From assembly GCF_001269905.1 (NCBI RefSeq), contig NZ_LHVK01000014.1, positions 397 to 64,396 on the forward strand: a DNA stretch of 64,000 nt, read 5' to 3'. Each line of letters begins with the position of its first letter. The first letter of the stretch is position 1. The notes under the pieces were generated by a model, which did not search any database, was not told the origin of the DNA, and worked only from the letters and a program-made list of their open reading frames with translations. This DNA comes from Pseudomonas corrugata. GTDB lineage: Bacteria; Pseudomonadota; Gammaproteobacteria; Pseudomonadales; Pseudomonadaceae. Shown one piece after another: positions 8,819 to 16,345 of the stretch. Made by a program: the position numbers and the translations under genes.

Positions 8819-9385
8819 ATGTCAGCCCCTCCCAGTTCCCTTCGCAAAGCCCTGGTCGCTTGGCTGTACGCCGCTGCCCTCATGCATCTATTGGTCAGTC
8901 TCATGCTGACCTGGGCAGGGCATTCGGGACTGCTCGACGGCTATCTGCAAACGCTCGAACACGCTTTCTGGTCCGACGCTGCGGTGCCTTCGGCTGCCCG
9001 GGCGCAGCAGGTCTGGTGGCTGGCGCTGTTCGGCGCCACGTTGCAAAGTTATTCGCTGTACATGCTGGCCCTTGTCCATATCGGCAATCGGCTGAGACGC
9101 GCGATGCCTTGGGGATGGTTGATCGCCGGCATCGTGCTCTGGGCGCCCCAGGACATGTTGGTTTCCACCCAGGCGCAGGTCTGGTCGCATCTTATAAGAC
9201 GTGCCGGCGAGCAATCCATAGAAAACGCTATAGCCGTCAACGAACAAAGCGGTACGCACAAACTCAATCCCCAGAAACGAAAAAACCGGCCGAAGCCGGT
9301 GTTTTCACCCCAACTGCCAGAGAACCTAATCTCTGCGTACGAGGTTGAGCAGTGGGCATTGAAACAAGAGATTTCCCAAACCTGA
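8819..9385 (+). CDS. Small membrane protein, 3' end probably altered
   Basis: I do not recognise a named family. The 188-residue frame starts MSAPPSSLRKALVAWLYAAA. It contains two or three membrane helices (about 12-32, 62-84, 92-108), a W-rich middle, and up to about residue 125 (APQDMLVSTQAQVWSHL) it looks like a real inner-membrane protein. After that the composition changes to polar, unstructured-looking sequence (residues about 126-188), and the frame runs straight through a hairpin terminator at 9278-9305. The original C-terminus was therefore probably lost by deletion or frameshift near 9190. No strong SD precedes the ATG. It stands alone, 66 bases before the next gene. Confidence 0.5.
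   Translation: MSAPPSSLRKALVAWLYAAALMHLLVSLMLTWAGHSGLLDGYLQTLEHAFWSDAAVPSAARAQQVWWLALFGATLQSYSLYMLALVHIGNRLRRAMPWGWLIAGIVLWAPQDMLVSTQAQVWSHLIRRAGEQSIENAIAVNEQSGTHKLNPQKRKNRPKPVFSPQLPENLISAYEVEQWALKQEISQT
9278..9385 (-). ncRNA. Candidate minus-strand small RNA with intrinsic terminator
   Basis: On the minus strand a hairpin (ACCGGC, loop TTCG, GCCGGT; 9285-9300) is followed by a run of Ts, forming a clean intrinsic terminator. Upstream of it a second hairpin AGAGA-TTAGGT-TCTCT is visible. No minus-strand gene ends here, so the terminator may belong to a short non-coding transcript of roughly 100 nt. The 5' end at 9385 is arbitrary and I see no clear minus-strand promoter. Alternatively it terminates plus-strand transcription of the 8819 gene, although the plus-strand T run is weaker. 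Confidence 0.35.
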
Positions 9386-9396
9386 CCGCATCTCCC

Positions 9397-9424
9397 TTGA
9401 CGCTCCCTGCCGCTGTCGTAGACT
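9397..9424 (+). promoter_or_regulatory. Sigma-70-like promoter for the three-adaptor operon
   Basis: TTGACG (9397-9402), a 16-bp spacer and TAGACT (9419-9424) lie just ahead of the 9452 ATG. An inverted pair CTCCCTG (9403-9409) and CAGGGAG (9437-9443) overlaps the spacer and the ribosome site, so it could act as an operator or a leader hairpin. Confidence 0.5.
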
Positions 9425-9451
9425 CCGACCATCCGTCAGGGAGTAGCGGTC

Positions 9452-10231
9452 ATGCAACGTTTTGGCAGTTGGGTTTTGGGATTGGCCTTTGTAACGTGCG
9501 CGGTCCAGGCGCAGACGCCTGTCGCGGACGATCCCTTGTTCGAGAACAATGTGGCGACCGGAGCGCCGGGTGGCAATGAGGCTCGGGGAGTGCTTCGGGC
9601 GCGGGATCAGGCGGTGCTGGCCAGCGAGTTGGCCGGACGCATCGTCGAATTACCGTTCAGTGAGGGCGAGTCGTTCAAGAAGGGCGATACCCTTGCGCGT
9701 TTCGATTGCTCGGCTTATCAGGCCCAGCTCAATGCCGCCCAGGCGGCAAGTCGGGGTGCCAGTGAAGAGTTGGCGCATAACCGGCAACTGGCGGCATTGA
9801 AGTCCGTCGGGCGTTTCGAAGTCTCGCGGGCTGAGGCTCGGCTCAGCGAGGCCCAGGCGCAATCCCAGGTTTATCAGGTTCAGGTCAAGCGCTGCAGTGT
9901 AATCGCACCGTTCGATGGACAGGTGGTGGCGCGCAAGGTCCAGCGTTACGAGAGCGTGGCAGCCGGCGCGCCATTGCTGGATGTGGTCGACAACCGCACC
10001 CTGGAGATCCACCTGCTGGTGCCGTCGCGCTGGATGGGCAGGCTCAAGCCCGGCCAATCCTTCACGTTCGTTCCCGACGAAACCGGGCGGCCGCTGCAAG
10101 CGACGGTCAAGCGCCTCGGCGCGCGTATCGATGAAGGCAGCCAGACGTTGCTGCTGGTCGCGAGCCTGCCCGACGCCAGTGGTTTACTGTCCGGCATGAG
10201 CGGCACGGCGCGTTTCGCGGAGTCCAAATGA
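9452..10231 (+). CDS. HlyD-family periplasmic adaptor (first of three)
   Basis: Membrane-fusion-type adaptor of 259 residues. It has a cleavable signal peptide (MQRFGSWVLGLAFVTCAVQA|QTPV), a first lipoyl half (RGVLRARDQAVLASELAGRI to GESFKKGDTLARFDCS), a short helical hairpin (about 85-150), a second half (CSVIAPFDGQVVARKVQRYE) and a beta-barrel. It is periplasmic, with no membrane anchor apart from the signal. Its ATG has GGGAG at 9439-9443. It overlaps the next gene by four bases (ATGA), so the genes are translationally coupled. In this operon it would pair with a TolC such as that at 23824. Substrate inferred only from context. Confidence 0.8.
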   Translation: MQRFGSWVLGLAFVTCAVQAQTPVADDPLFENNVATGAPGGNEARGVLRARDQAVLASELAGRIVELPFSEGESFKKGDTLARFDCSAYQAQLNAAQAASRGASEELAHNRQLAALKSVGRFEVSRAEARLSEAQAQSQVYQVQVKRCSVIAPFDGQVVARKVQRYESVAAGAPLLDVVDNRTLEIHLLVPSRWMGRLKPGQSFTFVPDETGRPLQATVKRLGARIDEGSQTLLLVASLPDASGLLSGMSGTARFAESK

Positions 10232-11547
10232 ACGCGCCGGTCATGGGCAGCGCCGAGCAGGTATTTGCCCGCTTCCTTGATCTGGAGCGTCAGACGCGGG
10301 CCGCGCGTAACCCGGCGCAACTGAGCTACAGCCTGGTCAACGATGGTCAGGCCCTGTTCGGGTTTCGCCACGCCGCGCTGTTGATCGCCGGCAAGGTCCA
10401 GGCGGTGACCGGCGTCAGTGCCGTGGAGCCGAACGCGCCCTTCGTGGCGTTTGTCGAGCAGGCGGTGGCGCAGTTGTTCAAGCAAGGCGTGCTGAATCAG
10501 GCCCGTGTGATTGCCGCCGATGGTGTGAGCGAAGCCGTTCAGGCGGACTGGGGAAGCCTGTCGGCCGCGCAGGTATTCTGGCTGCCGTTGATCGATCACA
10601 AGGGGCTGGTCTTCGGTGGTCTGTGGCTGGCCCGTGACCTGCCCTGGACGCCGGCTGAGCAAGTGTTGCTATCGCAACTGGGCGACACCTACAGCCACGC
10701 GTGGCTGGCGTTGCAACCGCGCAAGCCATGGCGCTTGCGCTGGACGCGCAAGCGCCAGGTCGCGCTGGTGGCGGTGCTGTTGCTGGGTTTGCTGGTGCCG
10801 GTGCGTCAGTCGGTGCTGGCCCCGGCCGAAGTGGTGCCGCTGGGCGGTCAGGTAGTGGCGGCGCCGTTGGATGGTGTGATCGCCGAATTCATGGTCAAGC
10901 CCAACCAGGCCGTCAAGAACGGCGATCTGTTGCTGCGCTTCGAAAGCACCAGCCTCAAGGCCCAGGCCGATGTGGCCGAGCGCGCGTTGGACGTGGCCGA
11001 GGCGGAGCTCAAGGCCAACTCCCAGCGCTCGTTTGCCGACGCCGAGTCGAGCTCCAAGATCGACCTGCTGGCCGCTCGCGTCGAGCAAAAACGTGCCGAG
11101 CGCAACTATGCCCTCGAGCTGCTCAAGCGCAGTGAAGTGCGCGCGGAACGAGATGGCATCGCGGTGTTTGCCGATGTCGAGCGCTGGCTCGGCAAGCCGG
11201 TGCAGACCGGCGAGCGCTTGATGGAGATTGCCGATCCAAGCCAGGCTGAGCTACGTATCGAACTGGCGGTCGGCGATGCGATAACCCTGGCCCCCGGCGC
11301 GCAAGTCGCGTTGTTTCTCGACAGCGATCCGTTGCAGCGGCATTTGGCCCGGCTCGAGCGTTCGGCCTATGAGGCGCAACCCACCGCCGCCGGACAGCTT
11401 GCTTATCGGCTGGATGCGCGTTTCGACGCCGCCGCGCCGCGCATCGGCCTGCGTGGCACGGCGAAAATATTCGGTGATCGTGCGCCGCTGGCGCTGTACC
11501 TGTTGCGTCGTCCACTGGCTGGCCTGCGCCAGAGCGTAGGTCTGTAG
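10228..11547 (+). CDS. GAF-like domain fused to HlyD-type adaptor
   Basis: Composite 439-residue protein. Residues about 10-165 form a cytoplasmic GAF-like sensor domain (FARFLDLERQTRAARNPAQL, FGFRHAALLI, WLPLIDHKGLVFGGLWLARD). Residues about 176-192 are a single membrane helix. Residues about 200-435 are a periplasmic HlyD module with a lipoyl half-motif (APLDGVIAEFMVKPNQAVKNG), a coiled-coil hairpin (SLKAQADVAERALDVAEAEL) and barrel. A GAF domain on the cytoplasmic side of an adaptor suggests a signal or ligand gates the exporter, but that is inference. Four-base overlap with the gene before and one-base gap to the gene after place it in the same operon. Confidence 0.78.
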   Translation: MNAPVMGSAEQVFARFLDLERQTRAARNPAQLSYSLVNDGQALFGFRHAALLIAGKVQAVTGVSAVEPNAPFVAFVEQAVAQLFKQGVLNQARVIAADGVSEAVQADWGSLSAAQVFWLPLIDHKGLVFGGLWLARDLPWTPAEQVLLSQLGDTYSHAWLALQPRKPWRLRWTRKRQVALVAVLLLGLLVPVRQSVLAPAEVVPLGGQVVAAPLDGVIAEFMVKPNQAVKNGDLLLRFESTSLKAQADVAERALDVAEAELKANSQRSFADAESSSKIDLLAARVEQKRAERNYALELLKRSEVRAERDGIAVFADVERWLGKPVQTGERLMEIADPSQAELRIELAVGDAITLAPGAQVALFLDSDPLQRHLARLERSAYEAQPTAAGQLAYRLDARFDAAAPRIGLRGTAKIFGDRAPLALYLLRRPLAGLRQSVGL

Positions 11548-11548
11548 C

Positions 11549-13645
11549 ATGGAGCTGCCGAGCCTGCGGCCGGACCTTCAGCTGTCCCCAGCGGCACCGG
11601 ACCCTGATGGTTCGCCTCAGTGGACCTTGGCCGATCCGGTGCGGGGGCGTTACTTCAAGCTTGGTGCGGCGGCGATGCGCATGCTGCGACATTGGTCCCT
11701 GGGCGATCCGGAAAAGGTGCTGCGAGCCGCGAACCGTGAGCCGGGCCTGCCCCTCAATGGCGAGTCGCTGGAGCAACTGCTGGGCTTTCTGCGCGGTCAC
11801 GATCTGATCAGCGCAATGGATCCGCAACAGCGTGACAGCTACCAACTCAAGACGGCCGCCCGGCGCCAGAGCCTCTGGCAGATCCTGTTGCATCAATACC
11901 TGTTTTTCCGGATTCCGCTGTGGCGCCCGGACGCCTTTCTCAACCGCATCTGGCCTTGGCTGGCACGATTCGGGCCCAAGATCCTGCGCTATGGACTGCC
12001 GCTGACCCTGGGTGTCGGGATTTTTCTGGTGTCACGGGATTGGCAGCGGTTCCTGGCGACTTTTCCCCACCTGTTCAGCCTGGGCGGTGCGCTTGCGTTC
12101 GGGGTGGCATTGTTTTTTGCCAAACTGTGCCATGAGTTCGGCCATGCCTTCATGGCCAAGCGCGCCGGTTGCCGGGTGCAAAGCATGGGTGTGGCGTTCA
12201 TGGTGCTGTTGCCGATGTTTTATACCGATGTCAGCGACGCCTGGCGGATCAATGACCGGCGGGCCCGGCTGCTGATTGGCGCCGGCGGCGTGCTGGCGGA
12301 ACTGCTACTGGCATGCATCGCCTTGCTGGCCTGGTCGCTGCTGCCCGACGGGCCGGCCCGCACTGCCGCGTTCATGTTGGCCAGCGCTACCTGGATCACC
12401 ACGCTGATCATCAATTTGAATCCCTTCATGCGCTTCGACGGGTATTTCCTGCTCAGCGATTTCTGGGCGGTGGATAACCTTCAAGGCCGGGCGTTCGCCT
12501 TGTGTCGCTGGCGCTTGCGCGAAGCCTTGTTCGGTTATGGCGTGGCGGCGCCGGAACCCTGGTCGCCGAAAATGCGCCGCCGCTTGCTCGTATGGGGATA
12601 TGGGTCGTGGTTGTGGCGAGCGGCGTTGTTTTTCGGCATTGCCCTGGCGGTCTATCACCTGTTTTTCAAGGTGCTGGGCATTTTCTTGATGATGGTGGAA
12701 TTGGTCTGGTTCATTTTCATGCCTATCGTGAATGAGTGGCGACAATGGTGGCAGCGTCGCGAGCAGGCCCATGGGCCGCGGGTGCTGCTGACTGGATTGG
12801 TCTTGCTGGCGCTGATCCTGGCGTTGCTCCTGCCCTGGCGCAGCGCCGTGGAAGTGCCGGCGATGCTGGAGGCCGGACGGGCCAGCGCCTTGTATGCACC
12901 AGTGGCGGCACGGGTCAAGCAAGTGAACGTGCACGATGGGCAGGTGGTGGCCCAGGGCGACGTGTTGATTGAATTGGAGTCGCCGGACATGGCGTCACGC
13001 CTGAGCATCGTGCGCCGGGAGATCGAGATCCAGCAATTACAGATGCGTCGTCGGGCCGGCCGCAGCGAAACCGCGGCCGACGCAGGCATTGTCGAGCAGC
13101 AACTGGCCGAAGCCGTCGCCGAGTACCGCGGCCTGGTCGCCCAGCGTGAGCGCCTGTTGCTGCGTGCGCCCCATGCCGGCCAGGTACGCGACTTGCTGCC
13201 GCAATTGGCGGTGGGCCGCTGGTTATCACCCACGCAACCGCTGGTGCGGGTGGTGCAGGCCGACTCCCGCTTGCGCGGTTACCTCACCGAGGCCGAGCTT
13301 TGGCGGGTCGGGCCGGGAGCCACGGGGCGATTCATCGCCGATGATCCGATGCACCCTTCGATTGCCGTGCAACTGAATGAAGTCGACACCAATGGCGTCG
13401 CCTGGGTCGAGCAGCAGGCATTGACGTCCGATCACCATGGGCCGATTGCCGTGCGCCGCGACTCGCAACAGCGCGCCGAGCCCGTGCAGGCGCAATATGG
13501 CGTGCGCCTGAGCGCCATCGATGACGAAGTTGCGCCGCCGCAACCGCTGCGGGGCGTCGTGGTGCTACAGGGGCAGGGCGAATCGATACTGGGAGCGGCC
13601 TGGCGTCGGTTGGCGGCGTTGGGTGTGAGGGAAAGCGGATTTTAA
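11549..13645 (+). CDS. M50 zinc metallopeptidase fused to HlyD-type adaptor
   Basis: 698-residue polytopic protein of the putative peptide zinc metalloprotease type. Residues about 5-88 look like a PqqD/RRE-like winged helix (WTLADPVRGRYFKLGAAAMR, HWSLGDPEKVLRAA, LLGFLRGHDLI). An M50 membrane domain follows, with the zinc motif HEFGH at 195-199 and NPFMRFDGYF (D297 as probable third ligand), then more helices to about 430. The C-terminal 260 residues are a HlyD module (ALYAPVAARVKQVNVHDGQV). All M50 residues needed for catalysis are present. No ABC ATPase is encoded nearby, so this is the only candidate inner-membrane core of the export machine. It could be a protease, a transporter or both. 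Confidence 0.8.
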   Translation: MELPSLRPDLQLSPAAPDPDGSPQWTLADPVRGRYFKLGAAAMRMLRHWSLGDPEKVLRAANREPGLPLNGESLEQLLGFLRGHDLISAMDPQQRDSYQLKTAARRQSLWQILLHQYLFFRIPLWRPDAFLNRIWPWLARFGPKILRYGLPLTLGVGIFLVSRDWQRFLATFPHLFSLGGALAFGVALFFAKLCHEFGHAFMAKRAGCRVQSMGVAFMVLLPMFYTDVSDAWRINDRRARLLIGAGGVLAELLLACIALLAWSLLPDGPARTAAFMLASATWITTLIINLNPFMRFDGYFLLSDFWAVDNLQGRAFALCRWRLREALFGYGVAAPEPWSPKMRRRLLVWGYGSWLWRAALFFGIALAVYHLFFKVLGIFLMMVELVWFIFMPIVNEWRQWWQRREQAHGPRVLLTGLVLLALILALLLPWRSAVEVPAMLEAGRASALYAPVAARVKQVNVHDGQVVAQGDVLIELESPDMASRLSIVRREIEIQQLQMRRRAGRSETAADAGIVEQQLAEAVAEYRGLVAQRERLLLRAPHAGQVRDLLPQLAVGRWLSPTQPLVRVVQADSRLRGYLTEAELWRVGPGATGRFIADDPMHPSIAVQLNEVDTNGVAWVEQQALTSDHHGPIAVRRDSQQRAEPVQAQYGVRLSAIDDEVAPPQPLRGVVVLQGQGESILGAAWRRLAALGVRESGF

Positions 13646-13654
13646 GGAGTGTAC

Positions 13655-14146
13655 ATGGAGTCAGTAGCGGCAGAGGGACTGGTGGTGCGGCCGTCGCGGG
13701 TCAGCGATGGTCCGTTCTTGCAGCGTCTTTATCAGGCGGCGCGGCCGGATCTGCAATGGATCGATGGCGAGCACGAACAAGTGCAGCAGGTGATCGCCCA
13801 GCAGTTCCAGGTGCAGGAACAGGGATTGGGGGACAATTTTCCCAATGCCATGCATTACGTCGTGGAAAAACTCGGCACCGCTATCGGCGCCTTGAGCACC
13901 GATTTCGGCCCCAATGAAATTCGCGTGTTGTACCTGGCCTTCATTCCCCAGGCGCGTGGACAGGGTTATGGCCGGACGGTGTTGCAAGGTGTGCAGAAAG
14001 CCGCGCAGCAGATCCGCTGTCCGGTGGCGACCGTAGTCTGGACCAGCAATCCTCACGCACGTCGGCATTACCTGGCGCTGGGCTTCGAAGTCCAGGAGCG
14101 CAACCCGGCGGCAGAGCGGTTGGTCTGGTATCCGAAAGGCGACTGA
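13655..14146 (+). CDS. GNAT-family N-acetyltransferase
   Basis: 163-residue GNAT enzyme. It has an N-terminal VRPSRVSDGPFLQRLYQAAR segment, a beta-hairpin core, and the acetyl-CoA loop IPQARGQGYGRTVL (motif A), then TSNPHARRHYLALGFEVQER (motif B). The ATG at 13655 has AAGGAG at 13644-13649. An in-frame GTG at 13649 lies within the ribosome site and is less likely. It starts nine bases after the M50-HlyD stop, so it is the fourth gene of that operon. Its acceptor is unknown. Position suggests it acetylates a component or cargo of the export system, or a small molecule. Confidence 0.82.
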   Translation: MESVAAEGLVVRPSRVSDGPFLQRLYQAARPDLQWIDGEHEQVQQVIAQQFQVQEQGLGDNFPNAMHYVVEKLGTAIGALSTDFGPNEIRVLYLAFIPQARGQGYGRTVLQGVQKAAQQIRCPVATVVWTSNPHARRHYLALGFEVQERNPAAERLVWYPKGD

Positions 14147-14179
14147 CAGCTCAATATTCCTTAGTGTGCGGGGGAGTTT

Positions 14180-14274
14180 CTGTGGGAGCAAAGCTTGCTT
14201 GCGATAGCGGCAGACCAGTCGATATTGTTGCTGCCTGACTTGTCGCAGTCGCGAGCAAACTTTGCTCCCACAGG
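14180..14274. repeat. REP pair (GTGGGAGCAAAGC variant)
   Basis: TGTGGGAGCAAAGCTTGCTT and the inverted GCGAGCAAACTTTGCTCCCA flank a 40-bp middle. It fills most of the gap between the GNAT gene and the convergent collar-protein gene and could end both transcripts. Confidence 0.85.
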
Positions 14275-14297
14275 GCCGCAGCCCTGCGATTGAAAAA

Positions 14298-14885
14298 TCA
14301 GTTACGGGATGGGAACAGACCGTTCAGGGCGATGCTGAAGTTGATGACCAGGAACGGGTTCATGATTGCCATCGGCAGCCCGTTGCCCGTGGGGGCCACC
14401 GTGCCGCTGACCGTCGTGGTCACGCCCTTGAGCGGTACCGGCGAAGCGCCTATCTGGTCGGAATAGATATTCGCCGCACCGGGCCCGGTCCCCGAGGTGC
14501 CGATGAACGAGTTGGTGGCTGTTGGTGTATTCGCCGGATTGCTGGCCGGGTTCGCCAGTTGCAGGGTGGTTGAGGCAGTGATGCCCGTAAGGGTGTGGGT
14601 GTGGTTGGGCAGGTTGTTCAGTGTCGCCGTGACGTTTTCGGTGCCGGAAATCTCACCGATGACACGCGGAGTCAGGCCCAGGCCGTTGCCCTGGCCCAAG
14701 GGCTGTCGGCCTTGCAGGTTGGGGAGCATGAAGTTGGTCTGGCCATTGCCTCCGTAGTAGGTGCCGATCAGTGAGAACAGCGCCTGATATTGCGCGATGC
14801 CGAGTGTCTGCCCGCTACACAGCGCCCAGCCGCTGGGTGCGAAATTAAAGGCAAACGACTGGATAGTGCCCATGAATACTTCCAT
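14298..14885 (-). CDS. Tail-collar / microcystin-dependent-protein (Mdp)-like protein 1
   Basis: 195-residue protein of the phage tail-collar type. The N-terminal collar motif is MGTIQSFAFNFAPSGWALCS with GQTLGIAQYQALFSLIGT and GGNGQTNFMLPNLQGR, then LNNLPNHTHTLTG and a Thr/Asn/Pro-rich C-terminal half ending FSIALNGLFPSRN. No other phage genes are nearby, so this is the free-standing bacterial form. The ATG follows GAGGAATCT. It is paralogous to the gene at 15686-16273 and both share a 35-bp upstream element. The function of this family in bacteria is poorly known; an exported or surface fibre-like role is my guess. Confidence 0.8.
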   Translation of the reverse strand: MEVFMGTIQSFAFNFAPSGWALCSGQTLGIAQYQALFSLIGTYYGGNGQTNFMLPNLQGRQPLGQGNGLGLTPRVIGEISGTENVTATLNNLPNHTHTLTGITASTTLQLANPASNPANTPTATNSFIGTSGTGPGAANIYSDQIGASPVPLKGVTTTVSGTVAPTGNGLPMAIMNPFLVINFSIALNGLFPSRN

Positions 14886-14959
14886 AGATTCCTCGTTCCT
14901 CAGGTTATCGTTCTGGTGTTGCCAAGGGAGAAGATTGCGTTCAGTTTGACTCCGTCCCA

Positions 14960-14994
14960 GGCCTGGTCACGCACGGCTGAGCGTAGACGCGGTT
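14960..14994 (-). promoter_or_regulatory. Conserved element upstream of collar gene 1
   Basis: 35 bp matching 33 of 35 positions with 16346-16380, at a similar distance (about 75 bp) from the start codon. The core on the minus strand is TCTACGCTCAGCCGTG followed by TGACCAGGCC. It is either a shared operator/promoter or a leftover of the gene duplication. Confidence 0.45.
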
Positions 14995-15032
14995 GCCGTG
15001 CTCTGCCGGATGGAACTCCATTACAGATTCAA

Positions 15033-15060
15033 TGTGGGGGCGAGCCTGTTCGCGAAAACG
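15033..15060 (+). repeat. Single REP half
   Basis: TGTGGGGGCGAGCCTGTTCG followed by CGAAAACG is a lone, diverged copy of the GTGGGAGCGAGCC family in the 442-bp gap between collar gene 1 and the DUF6916-like gene. Confidence 0.7.
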
Positions 15061-15062
15061 GA

Positions 15063-15241
15063 GGGGCAGTCGCTAATGCCAGTCAGTTAAGCCACAAACC
15101 TGTGGGAGCAAAGCTTGCTCGCGATTGCGGTAAGTCAGTCAGCAGCAATGTTGACGGGGCTGTCGTCATCGCGAGCAAGCTTTGCTCCCACAGGTTTTGC
15201 GCCGTTTGATCCTTAACTGACTGGCATCAGGGGCAGTCGCT
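15063..15241. repeat. Composite REP element bounded by direct and inverted repeats
   Basis: A REP pair (15099-15194, GTGGGAGCAAAGCTTGCTCG and its inverse) is enclosed by a perfect 16-bp inverted repeat (ATGCCAGTCAGTTAAG at 15076-15091; CTTAACTGACTGGCAT at 15212-15227) and then by a perfect 12-bp direct repeat GGGGCAGTCGCT (15063-15074 and 15230-15241). Another diverged REP half lies immediately after, at 15256-15292. The structure looks like a small non-autonomous mobile element with its target duplication. Confidence 0.65.
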
Positions 15242-15327
15242 CCTTGTTGGATGGACAGCCATCCATCGCGAACAGGCTCGCTGCCACAGGGTTCTCGGAT
15301 GGCTGCATGATCTGTGACCCCCGTTGG

Positions 15328-15639
15328 CTAGTTGAACGCGATATAGAAATACCCCACCGCCGGATCCCGACCCATGGGAGGGACCCGCGACACGAACACC
15401 CCTTCGAGCCTGCCCAGTTCAGGGACTTCCAGTGAGCACAAGCCATCCACGAAATCAGTAGCCTGCAAGCTATTGAATTCGACGCTGAAGGGCATGCGTT
15501 CGGTATTGGGCATTTTCGCTCGAGGCGCTTGCTCAAGTGTTTCGATCCGCACGGGCAAGCAACTGCCGTCGGGCAGGGTCAGGTGGCTCGTCTGGCCCAG
15601 CAGTGGTTGGAAGTGGTGGCTATGAACCGCTTGCAACAT
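15328..15639 (-). CDS. Small DUF6916-like protein, partner of collar proteins
   Basis: 103-residue protein starting MLQAVHSHHFQPLLGQTSHL, with a strand-rich body (LPDGSCLPVRIETLEQ, PFSVEFNSLQATDFVDGLCS) and ending GYFYIAFN. It resembles the DUF6916 family that often sits beside tail-collar/Mdp proteins. I chose the ATG at 15639 because GGAG precedes it at correct spacing; an in-frame ATG at 15720 would overlap the upstream gene. It lies 46 bases downstream of collar gene 2 on the same strand, probably the same transcript. No signal peptide. Function unknown. Confidence 0.65.
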   Translation of the reverse strand: MLQAVHSHHFQPLLGQTSHLTLPDGSCLPVRIETLEQAPRAKMPNTERMPFSVEFNSLQATDFVDGLCSLEVPELGRLEGVFVSRVPPMGRDPAVGYFYIAFN

Positions 15640-15685
15640 GTCGATACTCCAACAGGCCGGAGGGCCGTAGTCCTCCGGTAAATCA

Positions 15686-16273
15686 TCAGTTACGGGACGG
15701 GAAGTAGCCTTGCAGGGCAATGCTGAAGTTGATCGCCAGGAATGGGTTCATGATCGCCATCGGTGTGCTGCCGCCCGTGGGGGCGACCGTGCCGCTGACC
15801 GTCGTGGTTACACCCTGCAGCGGTACCGGCGAGGCGCCTAGCTGGTCGGAATAGATATTCGCCGCACCCGGACCGGTGCCTGAGGTGCCGATGAAGGAGT
15901 TGGTGGCCGTTGGCGTATTTGCCGGGTTGCTGGCCGGGTTTGCCAGCTGCAGCGTCGTTGCGGCGGTTATACCGGTAAGAGCGTGGGTGTGATTAGGCAG
16001 GTTGTTCAGTGTCGCCGTGACGTTTTCAGTGCCGGAGACGGTGCCGATCACCCTCGGGGTCAGTCCGAGGCCGTTGCCCTGACCAATGGGCATCCGCCCC
16101 TGCAGATTGGGGAGCAGGAAGGTGGTCTGGCCGTCGCCCCCGTAGGTCACGCCGATCAGGGCAAACAGTGTCTGGTATTGGGCAAGACTGAGCGTCTGCC
16201 CGTTGCACAAGGCCCAATCCCTGGGTGCAAAGTTGAAAGCGAAAGGCTGGATGGTCCCGATAAATACTTCCAT
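15686..16273 (-). CDS. Tail-collar / microcystin-dependent-protein (Mdp)-like protein 2
   Basis: 195 residues, same length and about 85-90% identical by eye to the product at 14298-14885. Differences cluster in the N-terminal third (IGTIQPFAFNFAPRDWALCN, GVTYGGDGQTTFLLP) and near the C-terminus (FSIALQGYFPSRN). The collar motif and the LNNLPNHTHALTG segment are intact. The start ATG follows GAGGATTCT. It heads a probable two-gene unit with the DUF6916-like gene. The copies are separated by about 800 bp and share upstream sequence, indicating a local duplication. It is divergent from the sulfotransferase gene. Confidence 0.8.
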   Translation of the reverse strand: MEVFIGTIQPFAFNFAPRDWALCNGQTLSLAQYQTLFALIGVTYGGDGQTTFLLPNLQGRMPIGQGNGLGLTPRVIGTVSGTENVTATLNNLPNHTHALTGITAATTLQLANPASNPANTPTATNSFIGTSGTGPGAANIYSDQLGASPVPLQGVTTTVSGTVAPTGGSTPMAIMNPFLAINFSIALQGYFPSRN

Positions 16274-16345
16274 AGAATCCTCATCCTTCAGGTTGTTGGT
16301 CTGCGATGTCTAGGCGGATACAACGGGCAAAGATGCGTTCTCCTT

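Noticed and set aside
14298..16273. Prophage remnant, because of tail-collar proteins
   Set aside because: No integrase, capsid, terminase, holin or att-like repeats nearby. Free-standing collar/Mdp proteins are common in bacterial chromosomes.
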